Positions 13,360 through 26,200 of a stretch of 64,000 nt of DNA are shown piece by piece. The position numbers and the translations under genes were made by a program. Position 1 is the stretch's first letter. Each line of letters begins with the position of its first letter. Origin of the DNA: Elysia chlorotica (Eukaryota > Mollusca > Gastropoda > Plakobranchidae); the NCBI GenBank assembly GCA_003991915.1, contig RQTK01000300.1:267436-331435 (forward strand). The letters run 5' to 3'. The notes under the pieces are model-generated. The model was not told the DNA's origin and made no database searches. It saw nothing but the letters and a program-made list of their open reading frames with translations.

Positions 13360-13361
<2 letters not shown>

Positions 13362-13388
<27 letters not shown>
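13362..13388. repeat. GA microsatellite
   Basis: Pure GA repeat immediately next to the inner end of the left LINE arm. Confidence 0.9.
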
Positions 13389-13390
<2 letters not shown>

Positions 13391-13590
13391 GATATTGAGT
13401 TGGTGGTTTAATCTTCTACAGCAGTAAGTCATGGACCCTGTATACCACCTGCACAAACTCAAAAAGATTCTGTCAGGACCTTGTCCCAAACAAATGCGTG
13501 ATCTCAAGAGTAAATCTCCCAAGCATGTTTGCTCTAAAATCTACAATCTAGCAAATAGAAGTAAAATCCATGTATGGTGGTCACGTTTGC

Positions 13591-13858
13591 CTCCTCTCCC
13601 AGATACGCTGGCTCGATCATGTGGTACGAATGTAGGGTGGCCGAATCCCAAAAGACATTCTGAATGGCGAGCTCACCATTGGCACTAGACCAATCGGATT
13701 GGCAGACCATTTCTTAGGTTCAAGAATGTCTACAAGTAAGACCTGAACCATGGCAACATTTGCTTGACCGACTGTTGCTGATCGTGACGCCTGGCGGCTA
13801 ACAGTGAAGAGAGGAACAGTGGGAGACGAAAATACAATGCATCAGTTGCAGGTATGGG
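13591..13858 (+). mobile_element. LINE 3'-terminal remnant (right arm of an inverted block)
   Basis: Frames read IRWLDHVVRM, a stop, then GRIPKDILNGELTIG, a frameshift, and GRPFLRFKNVYK. This corresponds to the RWLGHV...R.PKD tail downstream of the reverse transcriptase in many animal LINEs. Positions 13687-13858 mirror 13191-13359, with one indel of about 11 bp. Confidence 0.6.
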
Positions 13859-13860
13859 AG

Positions 13861-14069
13861 GGGTTGGGTTGGGTTGGGTTGGTTTAACGTCCATCAGCAA
13901 CACTATATAGGCTATATTGTGGACGGGCCCCAAGACGGATGTCTGACAATTTTATGTGCTGCCAGACACGAGACAGGGCGGGGATACCATGACTCCTGTC
14001 TCAGTCGGTCACATTATACTGACACGGACCCAACCAGTAGGGAACGCAACAGCCAGGATTCGAACTCGG
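13861..14069 (-). mobile_element. tRNA-derived SINE, copy 3, cut by an assembly gap
   Basis: Minus-strand body with tail GGTTTAACGTCCATCAGC, then TGTCTGACAATTTTATGTG and CGGTCACATTATACTG. It ends at CAGGATTCGAACTCGG against the gap. Sequence after the gap (GGTTCGATCCCCGTCC) looks like a second box B. Confidence 0.7.
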
Positions 14070-14094
14070 NNNNNNNNNNNNNNNNNNNNNNNNN
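14070..14094. other. Assembly gap (25 N)
   Basis: Run of N between two tRNA-like box B sequences. It probably marks a collapsed or unjoined repeat. Confidence 0.99.
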
Positions 14095-14302
14095 GGTTCG
14101 ATCCCCGTCCGTGTCATTTGTCTAAAAATGTGTCTTTGTCTACTTGTCTTATCTGTTGGTCTAAGCTAGACCTAGGTTTGTGGCTGTCCCTTTCTAACCT
14201 ATTTTCACCTTATTCCCTCAGTCACTCGCATCATTATTTGGTCCCTAGGTCTAGCTCCGTCTGTTAAAGCCTCTATAGTTGTTGGCCTGCTTCTCTATAT
14301 CA

Positions 14303-14364
<62 letters not shown>

Positions 14365-14365
14365 A

Positions 14366-14423
<58 letters not shown>
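14303..14423. repeat. TAG trinucleotide microsatellite
   Basis: About 40 TAG units with a single interruption (TAA), grading into GTG/GTA variants to about 14480. Confidence 0.95.
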
Positions 14424-14431
<8 letters not shown>

Positions 14432-14489
14432 CAGTAGATGTAGCGCTAGTGATAGTAGAGGTAGTGGTAATAGCAGAGGTAGCTGTAGG

Positions 14490-17220
14490 GAAAGAAAAAC
14501 AAAACAAAACGAATGACAATCACATTTCCAACATCAGGAATACGAAATTTAAAAAATGCGACCATGCTTTTTGTTTTTGTTTTTGTTTTCATAGGCCTAT
14601 GCGTTCAATGTGTTGTTTAAGCGGTGTTTCATAGCTTAATTTGAGCTAGAACTATTTTTAGGTAGCTAGATTCGCACACCAGAGCCGTCGCACCCATGGC
14701 ACAAAGAAGGTTTTATACACACGACAGATCTATGCGCATGCCTTCTCCTTTGGTACTTGATCTAGATCCATACCGGAATGGTGTCAAATTTAAAATGTTC
14801 TAATAACAATATTATTGTAGACCATATGCCTAATTTTATGCCGAGTTTCAATGTTTGTCTTGAGTATATCACATGACTGTGTCTCACATGACCTGTAAAG
14901 TGTACTCTTTGTACACAAGAAGTTAAGAAGAGGAACTCGTAAGTTCGTTCTTTTAAACTAACATTGGGCATTGGTTGCTGAGGCAAGCCAGAATGTTGTT
15001 ACACAAGAGGAAAGTCTTACAGCTTGTCGATTGAAAAGTATTATATTGTCGAGATTGATTGTTATCTGTATTTCTTTTTTTTTATCCAGATTATAGGTTT
15101 CATTCTTGGTCTAGATACAAATTTAGTCTATGTAGGTCTATTTTCTTTGTTACAGTTTGAATAAATTATTATTAGAGATCTAGAATCTAGACATAGATCT
15201 AGATGTGGACTAGATCGAGATCTAAACTCAGATCTATCGACTAGATCTACAATCTGAATTTGGATCTAGATATAGTTCTGGTAGAGGTGTAATCTGTATC
15301 ATCATTAGCATCGATCTAAATATGAATTAAACCAAAACAAGGACACTCTTAGAATAGTCTTGTAAAACATACTATAGTTTACAAGAAATCTAGATCTAGA
15401 TTAGTAAAAGATCTTAATTAATCTACGGCACTCTTACAGTATGTTGGTAAGCTTACATGTTTCGGGATCCCATTTTTCTTTAGGCCTAGGTCTGACATAT
15501 TTGACAAATAGGAGATCTATCTAAACCTGTAATATTGTATTGAGGGGATGTACCTCTACATCTACTCAACAATGATTTTTGAAAGTTAAAAAATAGATTG
15601 ATATATCACTCAGAATCCATGCATCGTGTTATATAGATCTAGATTCTAGATATTTAAAACTTGTGTATACCAATTCACGGTAAAAGTGTCAATTATTGGC
15701 ACGTTTAAAAAAAATTTAACCTACTGGTTGGGTTTCTTTAGACCTGTTAAATTTTATGTATTGTAGGTCTCTCCAAGCCTCACATTTCATAGGTCTAATT
15801 TCTATGGATGTATTTAGCCTTTAATTATTTTAAAGCCGTGTCTGCTCGTACATGACCGTACGCTTAGACGAGATCCTAGGAGTATGGCACTCTCGAACAG
15901 CGGGAGGACACATGATCTGCCGTACGACTAGAACCTTTGCTAGGTGTACGGGCCCGTATTTATTTATAGATTGTGTATAACGTAAGCGACCTTACATGAA
16001 GAAAGAATTCTATTCAAAGGGCACTCTGGACCTGCTATGCCCCCCCCCCCCCCCCCTTCCCCCCCTTTCCCCCCTTGTGAAATAAAGGATGTAGAATATA
16101 CTCTTTGCCAATACGGTATTATGAATAATGGATTTGGTAAATAACTGCATAGAAGTATAATTATTTTTTTCTGTAAAATTTAATTAGATTTGCTGAATTG
16201 ATGATTGTTGAATTCTAGTTTTATCAACAATTTCAATAGCACCAGGTTGACTTCAGCCGCAGTACTATATACTCGTGGATGGGTCCCAAGACTGACATTA
16301 GTGACAAGTTAGGCCGCATGCCCAAACTTCTTATCTGGAGACCAGTTTGCACCTCCCAAATACTGAAGCAAGACTATGTTCAAAGGTCTAAATAAACAAA
16401 TTTTATAAACAAATATTCATTCTGCTTTCAGTTTTACTCACACTTTGTATCTTTCTTCAAATTCCTTTACCCTGCTTTCGATGTTCAAATGTATGAAATT
16501 CATCGCCGACTTCAAATTTGGCCATTTTCAATCTCGTCTAACCCTAGTGGTTCGCTGATAAAACTCAGACTGAGACTGACAATTGCTGACAAAAAAGAGA
16601 AAAGGAGAGAAACGGAAACAGGAACTAGTTTCCGTCCACGGCACCAAATCTCAAGGCTGCGAGAAGTGGGTGCAACTGCGAGAACGCCGTACTCCTAGAA
16701 TTTCGTCTATTCATACGGTCATGTACGAGCAGCCACTTTGTATTTTAAAGTATAAAATCCCAAATAATGGCACTTTAAAACAAACCAACAATGTTATGAT
16801 TTTATAATCTGTTAACTGTAAGAGTACCACATTGTCCTCATTGTTAATTAATTCGATCTGATTGATTAAATGACTGAACTAGAGACATTCTCATCAATCG
16901 TAAGACTGCACTACAAGCTGTCTCACCATGATGATAAGGGTTTACCTCGATTAGAGACTCTATGCTCAACGCTTATGCTACAACGCCCCAAGAGAGAGAG
17001 TTTCCACCAAGGCTAGCAAGTTGTAAAGAGGGCACTCGCGATTCAAATTTTCTAAACCAATCATCATAGGTTTCAAGTTTAACATTTTTTAAATACATTT
17101 TTGGGTAAATCCTTGTAATGATAATTATAACAATCAAAATATTTTGCAATTATCATTTTACTTATAAAATGAAAGTAAAAGAATAGTGATATTGATTACC
17201 ATTACATGGCTGCAAATATG
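14490..17220. other. Noncoding intergenic DNA rich in AGATCTAGA-type motifs
   Basis: No coding region was recognised. The stretch has many overlapping TAGATCTAGA palindromes (15170-15260, 15390-15410, 15635-15650), a poly-C tract at 16040-16057, and a short region of higher GC near 16560-16700 whose open frames resemble no protein. The ACP7-type gene's promoter is presumably here but could not be placed. Confidence 0.4.
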
Positions 17221-17251
17221 TTTCTTTGCAGTACGCCGAGTTGTGAGATAA

Positions 17252-20200
17252 ATGTTCAACATGAGACTTAAGGTCCCTGCATCTTTTGGTGCTTTGCTGT
17301 CATGTTGCCTAATTGTTGCTTTTGGTGCGGTTGATGTCAAGCAGCCAAGGCATGTCCATATAGCCTATGGAGGTGAGTGAAATGTTTAGAACTAGAAGTT
17401 TTACTCCACCAATTTAGGTATCTCGTGAAGCTCTTTCCTAGTTTTAAAACATCTTGTTAGTTCTCGTAGAGGAAATCATACAGGCACAGGCCCCAGATTT
17501 TTTTTGCGTAAGTTGGAAATTTTATGCATGCTCCAACATAGAAACAAAATGACCTAGTCTCAGCCTATCCAACTACACAGGTATTGAGCAATTATTTTCT
17601 AATTAATAAGGAACAAGACATCTCGGTTGGGATCAAATCCGGTTTCTCCCTATAAGAAGCTGCATGCACACTCTACCTATGAATCACATCTTAGGTCTTA
17701 ACGTGTTGTAGGCCTATTAAAAAGTACCTATGAGGGTCTGAGGGAATTAATATCAAAGTGAGCTGCTACTTGTTAACATTTGTAGAAAACAAGCATCAGC
17801 CAGGGCAACTGCTATTCCTGAATTTCTTCAGGATTACAATTTGTTTGTTTGTTTGTGTGAACTAGGTGAAAAAGACAGGTATGTGAATTTATGCTTAAAA
17901 CAATACTAAATTTTAGTTTAAGTTGTAGGAAGAGCATTTGTTATTTTGAGTTCCTTGTTTTCCTTACCCAGATGACGTACACAAAATGATAGTGACATGG
18001 AGCAGCATCAACTTCACAGACTCGTTTGTCATCTATGGCCTGAGCAGAACCATGCTGAACATGACTCAGAAAGGGTACAGTGAAAAGTTTGTGGATGGAG
18101 GCTCTGCAAAACTTTCCCAGTTCATTCACAAAGTTGAGTTGGTGGATCTCAAACCAAACACAACTTATTGTGAGTATAAAATCTCAAATGTCATGTTTCA
18201 AGTACAGTTAAATGAAAGTTGTTCTGATATTTAATACATAAAAAAAAAAAAGAAAACTTCTTCTTTTTGGTACCAAAGGTCCTCTCCACATGTAATGAAA
18301 TACATATCAATCAAGATTTAAAAAAATGTTTTTATTAGCTCTGCAAGTGTATTTTTCCTGAATGAAATATTTTTCAGACTATTATGTTGGAAGCATGGAA
18401 GGATGGTCCACAACATTCTATTTCCGGTCCATGCCTGCCGGAGAAGATTGGGGCCCAAGCATTGTGGCCTATGGGGATCTTGGAAGCGACAACGCTCAGT
18501 CCCTGCCGCGCCTGTTGGTCGATGCAGCTCAGGGCATGTACGATGCTGTAGTTCATGTTGGTGAGTGATAATGTTGTGTTCTTACAAAAAAAAATATATA
18601 TAAAAGAGTATATTTGAGCTTTATATATCAGATTTAAACCTCGATTAAATCAGAGGCAAGAAAACCAAGCTTCACTTCTCATTCAAAGATTACAACATTG
18701 TTTGAAATGGCAATGGAAGTCATTAAAAGCAACAGAGGGAAGTGTGGTGTCTTACAATGTTCAGTGAATTAATCTCAGACATTGTTGTGAAAGTGTGCCA
18801 TAGAGTAGCAGTAAAAAGAAAAAAATTGCCAGGAAGAAGCTGCATGCATGGAAGCCAGTTGTCATCGATGGTTAGAATGCTGCAGTTTGGCTTTCAAACT
18901 GAGTTGACAATTAATGGTCAAGGTTCACAAAGTCTGGCAACCAAATCATCAATGATGTGGTATGCTCGCCCAGGAATCAATCATGGCGGTTTTGATGGCT
19001 ACATCAAGCAAAAAAACCCAACAAAAAACCCCTCAAAACTGATCCTTCGTCAGAAAATTTTAAATTTTCTAGTATTGTGGAAAATAACAATTTATTGAAT
19101 AATATGCACAATGTTCATAATAAATTGTGCAGTCGAATCAAGTTTAAAAATCAAACATAGTATATTTAACTTGATTTGAACAATGAATATAATTGTCAAG
19201 CAAACTCTGTAAAAGTTCTTTATTTCTATATTATCATGTAGAACTATCAATTATTGATCTGTTTTGAAAAATATATTTTATTAGTTTGGTTATGCAAAAA
19301 AGTAGTTCAACCTAGTACCTTATCTAAAATATGCATTTCTTGGTTATTATGAGGACATAATATGTTTTATCTTTCTCTTCTGAACAGGTGACTTTGCTTA
19401 TGATCTATCTAAGGTGAGTCATACTGCTTTATAAATATCAATAATGTTTGCAGCTTTATTAATTATGTGTAACTTTATTAAATTTTTACTGTTTTTTAGT
19501 ATCGACTCTTCACTGTAATTCTCTCAAAGTTAAAACTAATTTCTCTTCATTCTCTTTATTTCATAATGAATGAAGAGCAAGGAATAAAAAAGATATAGCC
19601 TTGATCTGGGAAAGCCATTTACTGAATATTATAATAAAATACTTTTATTTTTATAAGATATCTGTTATAAGTAGTTGCTGCTCCATTCCGTTTCTATTAT
19701 ATGTACTTTTGGTGTTGCTGTTGCAATTTGAAAGTTCTAAGGATGCTAGACTACTGCTTAAGTCTGATCTTTTTATATTTTATTACCTTAACCGTCAAGA
19801 AATTTATATTAATGTTACTTATAGCACATATACCTCAGAGTATTACATTTTTTTACACATACTATTACTGTCACTACCACCACCACCATTACTTCTACAT
19901 GTACAGCTGTTACTACCTCATGCTACATTTTCTAATGCTGCCTTATCACAACCACAACTAACATTAACCACAATGCTGCTGCTGTTTTTTTTTTTTTTGG
20001 GGGGGGGGGGGGGGGTCAATTTTGTTCAGGCATAGGTGTTTTGCAAGTATAGGCCATATTGTTATGTTTCATATGATATGTATGAAAAAAATATAGATTT
20101 ATAAATGCATTTATTCATTTAGACTATAGACAGGAATCAGCACTACTGGGTATATGATATTCATATTTGTGCAATTCCAACATTTTGGTTGCTCAGTACA

Positions 20201-23200
20201 GTCTCTTGCAATATGTCCCTCCTTAAAGCATTTGTGGCACACTCAAGTGTCCTTTAAGTCCTGCATTTCTCTGTGATAGAGATTTGCTTGGAAGGGAGCC
20301 ATTTCTATCTCTCGAGGAAGAGGTGTCTTAGGTCAATAAAGCAAAAACATTTGATACGCTTGATGCTTGCAATAACTAACAAACTTTAGCTTATTTTATT
20401 GCCAGGACCAAGGCAGAGTTGGTGATACTTTCATGGAGCAGATTGAGCCTTTGGCTGCCACGCTACCCTATATGACTTGCAATGGGAACCACGAAAATTA
20501 CTAGTAAGCTTTTCATTTTTCTAATTGTTGTACTCCTAGCCTGTTGCATTGACATATTGTGATTTCAAGGTCCTGCTTACAGATAGAGAAGACATACATT
20601 TATGAAATCAAGAGATAATTGTTCTCATCATAGTAATACATGCTGGATACAAAAGCCATTATACCTTGCATTGCATTACATCCGCACACATTCTTGATGC
20701 ATCCTTAATGATACTGAATGCCAAGAAAAGTAAAAATCTCTTTGTAGCTTGATGAGATATGTGTTCACGCTGTCAAGCCTTGGGTGGGTCCTTAATATTA
20801 TAGGGAACAAGATTTAGCAAAAAATGACAAGAAAGTTTTTTAAATCTAGCAGCAAATTAAAAAAAAATATTCTGGCACTGAAGTTTTCTATTTCAAATAC
20901 TAGAATATGTCTCTTTGATAAGCATTAGTCACTCCTCTTGCGCTTGGTTGGGTTGGTGTCAGTTTATTGTGACCGGCTGGAACAGGAGTCATGGTATCTC
21001 CGCCGTGTCTCATGTGACGCAACATATAAAATTGTCAGACGTCAGTCTTGGGGCCCGTCCACAATATAGCCTATAGACTAGTGCTTATGTTGGACATTGA
21101 ACCAACTCAACTACAACTACACTCCTCTTGCTTGATGAGCTTACTTGAACTTAAATTAGAGTTATGTCTCTTGACTATAATTATTCAGTAACTTGTGTGG
21201 GTCTTGGTTGATTCATATTCCTTGTTGGTGACCAAGATGTTTGGAGCAGTATTAATCAGGGGCCACTTTTATGTAAAGACATTTTGTGTCTTATCAATTT
21301 TGAAAAGCGAAATAATTTTATATGGGGGAAAATTTTACAGAGAAAATCTTGTTTCACCAGTGTTGTCATTGATTTCTTAAATTTTTACTTTCAAAACTAT
21401 CTGATTTATGAGTTTGTAATGTTCTTTCATTGTTTCTGATTTCTTCAGCAATTTTTCAAACTACAGAGCCAGATTCAACATGCCAAATGATAATAAGAGA
21501 ATGTACTACAGGTATCATGCTTTAGTTTATCATTTTTATCATATGTTGATATGTGTTTTTATATATTTTGATTGGTTTCAGTCTTTCATATCTCAGCATT
21601 TGTTAAAGATCATGGTATAATAAAGCCCTCTGAATTCAACAAGATATGAACTATATTTTGGCTTAAGTGCTCTATATTATGTAATTCTTGTTATTCTGTC
21701 GAAATAAATTCATTATGATGGCAATAAGCATAATGTAAGAATTACAAAAATGTTTTTTTTTTAAATGTGTACAATATTCTTCAATGTTTGGTATTGTCAA
21801 ATTGCTTGAAAGAATATAGATTTTTTAGTATCATAAAGATATGTTTAAAAGACTAAGACAAATAACAAAATTATTATTAGATTCCAAACTAATTTTGATT
21901 TATTTCCATTTCAGCTTCAATGTAGGACCAATCCATTTTGTGTCCATGTCCACTGAGTTCATGTATTTCCCTAACTATGGAATGCAGCAGATATTTGATC
22001 ATTATGAATTTGTCAAAAATGATCTAATTGTAAGTTACATTTTGTAACTGTAAACTGAAACACTGTTCTCCTCTTAGCTTATTGGAAGTTTAATAAACAT
22101 TAGTTAGGACAAGATAAAAGAATTTTTTCTGAAATTAATTTGTCAAGTTCAAAACAATAAAACCAAATAAACCAACAAACAAAATAAAAAGTGCAAAGAT
22201 AAGTTTCTATGACATAATTAAACAGGCTTTGTTAGACAGAGAGACATGAGATTCACTTGGGTTGTGCTATTTTTTTATTTCAACAGTAAATTATAACCCC
22301 CCCCCCCCTCTCAAAAAGAAAAAAAGTATTTTGTTTTTCAAATATTTATATGTCTTATACAATCTTTTAATGATAATCAAGACTTTCAATTGCCTCCTTT
22401 TTTACCATACCAGGAGGCAAACAAACCTGAGAATCGAGCAAAGCGTCCATGGATTGTAACTTTCGGACACAGGCCCATGTACTGTTCCAACAATGATAAT
22501 GATGACTGTGCCAGTTATGAAAGCTTGGTATGTTTATATGCTGCTGTAAATAAAGATGAGCTTTATTGTGTGCCGAAGCAGAGATAAAATCTGCCGGTAC
22601 CAAATGGGCCGAGCTGGGCAGAACTAGCCAGAACCAAGTCCGGTGAAGGGGAGTTGCTTCGGCCTTATGTTCCACAGGGAATGAAGAGGCTTAAACTAAA
22701 CAAACTATATCGTCTAACAAAGTTTAAAATCCATTCATTTTTGGATGAGGTGCCATTGACAGGTGTTGATATTGATTTATTTTTCAAAAAGGTGACTTTT
22801 CAAGGGTATTAAGAACATTGTGCAGTGATCCACTTCATAAGTTTGTAGTTTCACTTCAGCAGTTTAAAGGGTAACCAATGTGTAACAGATTTGCTGGTGA
22901 GGTGGTAATCTGTTAGGCTCTGTTTGTCTAGGGGTATTAAAAATATTCACAGCCAATCACACGACTCGTCCGTAGAAAATAAATCCGAAGTCCGCAAGTA
23001 ACAATTTCAAACTGTTTAATCCAACAAAAGGGCTATACTCTACAATGTTTGTAGGACGGCTCAATAGTACAATTACTGGAGTTTCAATGTAGACTCTGGA
23101 AAACAATGTTGACTCTTGAAATGTTGACTCTGCTAAATCTAATTAAGATTCTTATTTATACAAAATTTCGTCGAATCATCCAGAACAAGAATTACGTAAA

Positions 23201-26200
23201 TCATAAGAGAATATTCTCGGTACATCTCTTTAGCAATTAACAACCAATCAGAACAAAGGTAAACAAGAGGTGACGAGGTGATTACTATTCTAGAACTAGC
23301 CGGAGGTTTCGAGAAGGGCTGTGTTCAGTAAGCAAAACTCACAATCAAATTCTTAGGCTTGAAATACAATCGTTATGCAAACAAACAAGATAATGTACAT
23401 ACATCTAGTCAATCCGCTACCCAAAAGTTACGCACCTAAAAAGGGTGAGGAAATGAATAGATCAACTTATAGTACAATGCGTTACACATCCCCCCACTTA
23501 AAATAATTTTTCCTAAAAATTTATTCTCACATCCAAAGCATTGTATATTGCCTTCCACTTGATACAAATATCATCAATAAAGTAGATAAATCATGAGACC
23601 TTTACTTGAAGTGGGCGTACCGGCAGTCATGCTTTACGATTAGTATTACATACTGGCAATTCAAACAATAAAAGTATTACTTCGGAAAATAAAACATTAC
23701 AATAGGTACAGGCATATCAGAAGTTGCCCACTTCACAACAATGCCAACAATGCAATCTAAACATTACATTTAATAATAAGTATTCAAAATATTATACAGG
23801 AACTCTGCTAAGAAAATCAGCTCCCACATTATCCTTGCCTTTAATGTGTTCTACTCTGAAAACAAAACTTTGCATAGCCAATACCCAACGCATGATACGA
23901 GGGTTATCAAATTTAGAAATCTTTAGAAATTCAAGGGGTCGGTGGTCTGTCTGAAGCGTGAACTGCTTACCATAAAGATACAAAGCAAATTTCTTTATAC
24001 CCCAAACAATTCCGAGACATTCTCTCTCCATCACAGAATATTTCTTCTCCATATCTAGAAGCTTCCTACTTGCATAAGCGACAGGAAAAATGTGCCCATC
24101 CCTGTTCTGTAACAAGGTGGCGCCTAACCCTATATCAGATGCATCTGTTCTCAGAACAAACTCTTTATTAACGTCAGGGAGCACCAGTATGGGTTTGCTA
24201 ATTACAGCTTTTTTCAACGTTGCGTAGGCTCTCTCCTGAGGCTCTCCCCACACAATTTTGTTAGGCTGACCTTTACGAGTTAGATCTGACAGAGGGGCGG
24301 CAATAGCAGCAAAGTTAGGTATGAATGGTTGATAATAACCAACTAAGCCTAAAAAGGATCTAATCTCTTTCTTGGTGGTCGGTCTCGGGGCGTCTTTCAC
24401 TTTCTCAACGTTGCAGTCCTGAAGTCCAACTGTCCCCCGTCCAAGGCAGTGTCCTAGGAAGTCGACCTGTGTTGCTCCCAGTTCACACTTTGTCGGTCTC
24501 GCGACTAAGTTGGCCGCTTTCAACCTCTTGAAGAGTTCCTCCAGGACTTGCAAGTGTTCCTCCCACGTCTTGGTATGCACCAGCAGATCATCGATGTAAT
24601 CAACCACGTTGTCCATTCCCTCCAGAAGTCGTCGCACTGCTCTTGTCATGGTCATGCCGGAGTTAACCATCCCAAACGGCATCCGCAGGAACTCATAGTG
24701 TTGACCCATTGTCACGAAAGCAGTCTTGTGGACATCTGAAGGTCTCACACGTATCTGGTGATAACCCTTGGTCAAGTCGAGCTTGGAAAAGTACTTGTCT
24801 TCGCTCATACCAAGGAAAGATTCGGCTGGCGAAGGAACTGGTTGAGGGTCAGTCACTGTAATACTGTTGAGGCGACGGAAATCAATACAGATGCGATTAC
24901 TCCCGTCCTTCTTCTTCACCACGACCACAGGCGACGCGTATGGTGAGTCGCTCTTCCGTATTATCCCTAGGTCCTCCATCTGCTGTAGCTCTTTCCTGAG
25001 TGAAGACCTCAGGGCGAATGGTACAGCATACGGCGTCTGACGTACAGGTACGTCGGAAGTCAGGTCGATCCGGTGCTCAGCCAGATTAGTGTCGCCTGGA
25101 CGATCTGAGAATATATCACTGAACTTCTCGACTAACAACTGAATTTCCTGATTTTGGTCATATGTCAGGGTTTCACCAAACTTGACATCCGCAGCATCTT
25201 CTTTCTGTCCCCAAGTACCAATTTCGGGTAGATCTTCGGAGCCTTGTTCGCCATCGGCCGGATTGTCTTGATCATTATCTGCATTGTAGTCGTAGTAAGT
25301 TTCACTTCAGCAGTTTAAAGGGTAACCAATGGATATTTGAAACACTTTAATTTTTAAAATTAAAAAATGATATTTAGTTATTTGAGCCTTTTTTTTCAAA
25401 TTCATCCATTAAAACAGCTCTTTAATTAGAGATCATACAAATTGAATATTACTCACATACATATAATTATTGTTTTATTATTATCCAACCAATACATCAA
25501 CCTACCCATGCCTATTCCTTTTTTTTTTGCCATTAACAAGCACAAATGTAGTCAAGACAGGAGGTTCTCTTCGAAGCTCTCTAATTTTGCCTAAACTTTT
25601 ATTTTATAGGGCGAGCGGGCTTGAAGACAAAGTGGGTTTGTAAGCAGAGAATTTTTACACGGAGACCACTGTAATTTTGTCTGATTGAATTCTACAGGTG
25701 CGAGTGGGAGTACCTCTGTACGGTATACCAGGCTTTGAGGATTTGTTCCATGAGCAAGGGGTAGATGTTGCTCTGTGGGCACATGAGCACACATATGAAC
25801 GTATGTGGCCTGTTTACAAACTCCAGGTGAGAGCTTCTTTCAAGTTATAATTATAAATGTTAGTTCAGTTTCTCAAAATTTGTGTCTAGAAATACAGTTT
25901 GATTATATAACAAATTTTTTTTAGCTGGATGTGTTAATAAAAAAATTTGATAATTCAGAAAGATATAATAGTTCATGTCTGTTTTGCGAGCAAATTGAAT
26001 GGAATACACAAGAGCAAATCATTTTGTACTTAAAATCAATATTAAAAAAGTAATGTGTTACTTAAAATCAATATTAAAAAAGTAATGTGTTACGGTTTTA
26101 AAATTGTTTTCAGTGGAAATAAACAGTTTCAATAAAAAAATTTTTTCAAAAAAATCAATGTCTAGTACAGTCCTGGAGCGCAAGTCTAAAACCGGGAATG

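Larger units (their letters stand above)
22881..25297 (-). mobile_element. Truncated Ty3/gypsy-type LTR retrotransposon
   Basis: Minus-strand element in the ACP7-type intron between exons 8 and 9. Its 3' end is complete: LTR 22881-23486 (TG...CA on either strand) preceded by a purine tract (complement of CATCCCCCCACTTA, 23487-23500). Upstream come reverse transcriptase and RNase H. There is no integrase, protease, gag, primer-binding site or 5' LTR. The element is bounded by 34-bp direct repeats at 22847-22880 and 25298-25331. Confidence 0.85.

Noticed and set aside
16489..16807. Two overlapping frames at 16489-16807
   Set aside because: Arg/Lys-rich chance frames in slightly GC-richer DNA; no recognisable motif or splice signals.
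18742..19098. 118-residue plus-strand frame
   Set aside because: Lies within an ACP7-type intron, with no homology-like motifs and composition typical of chance frames.
19601..20035. 144-residue frame in an ACP7-type intron
   Set aside because: Low-complexity, hydrophobic and ends in poly-G; no splice context or family resemblance.
22367..22675. 102-residue minus-strand frame
   Set aside because: Antisense shadow of ACP7-type exon 22414-22527 plus adjacent repeat sequence.
22590..22710. LINE 3'-tail-like sequence after ACP7-type exon 8
   Set aside because: CTTATGTTCCACAGGGAATG is suggestive, but no second copy or coding remnant in the window supports a call.
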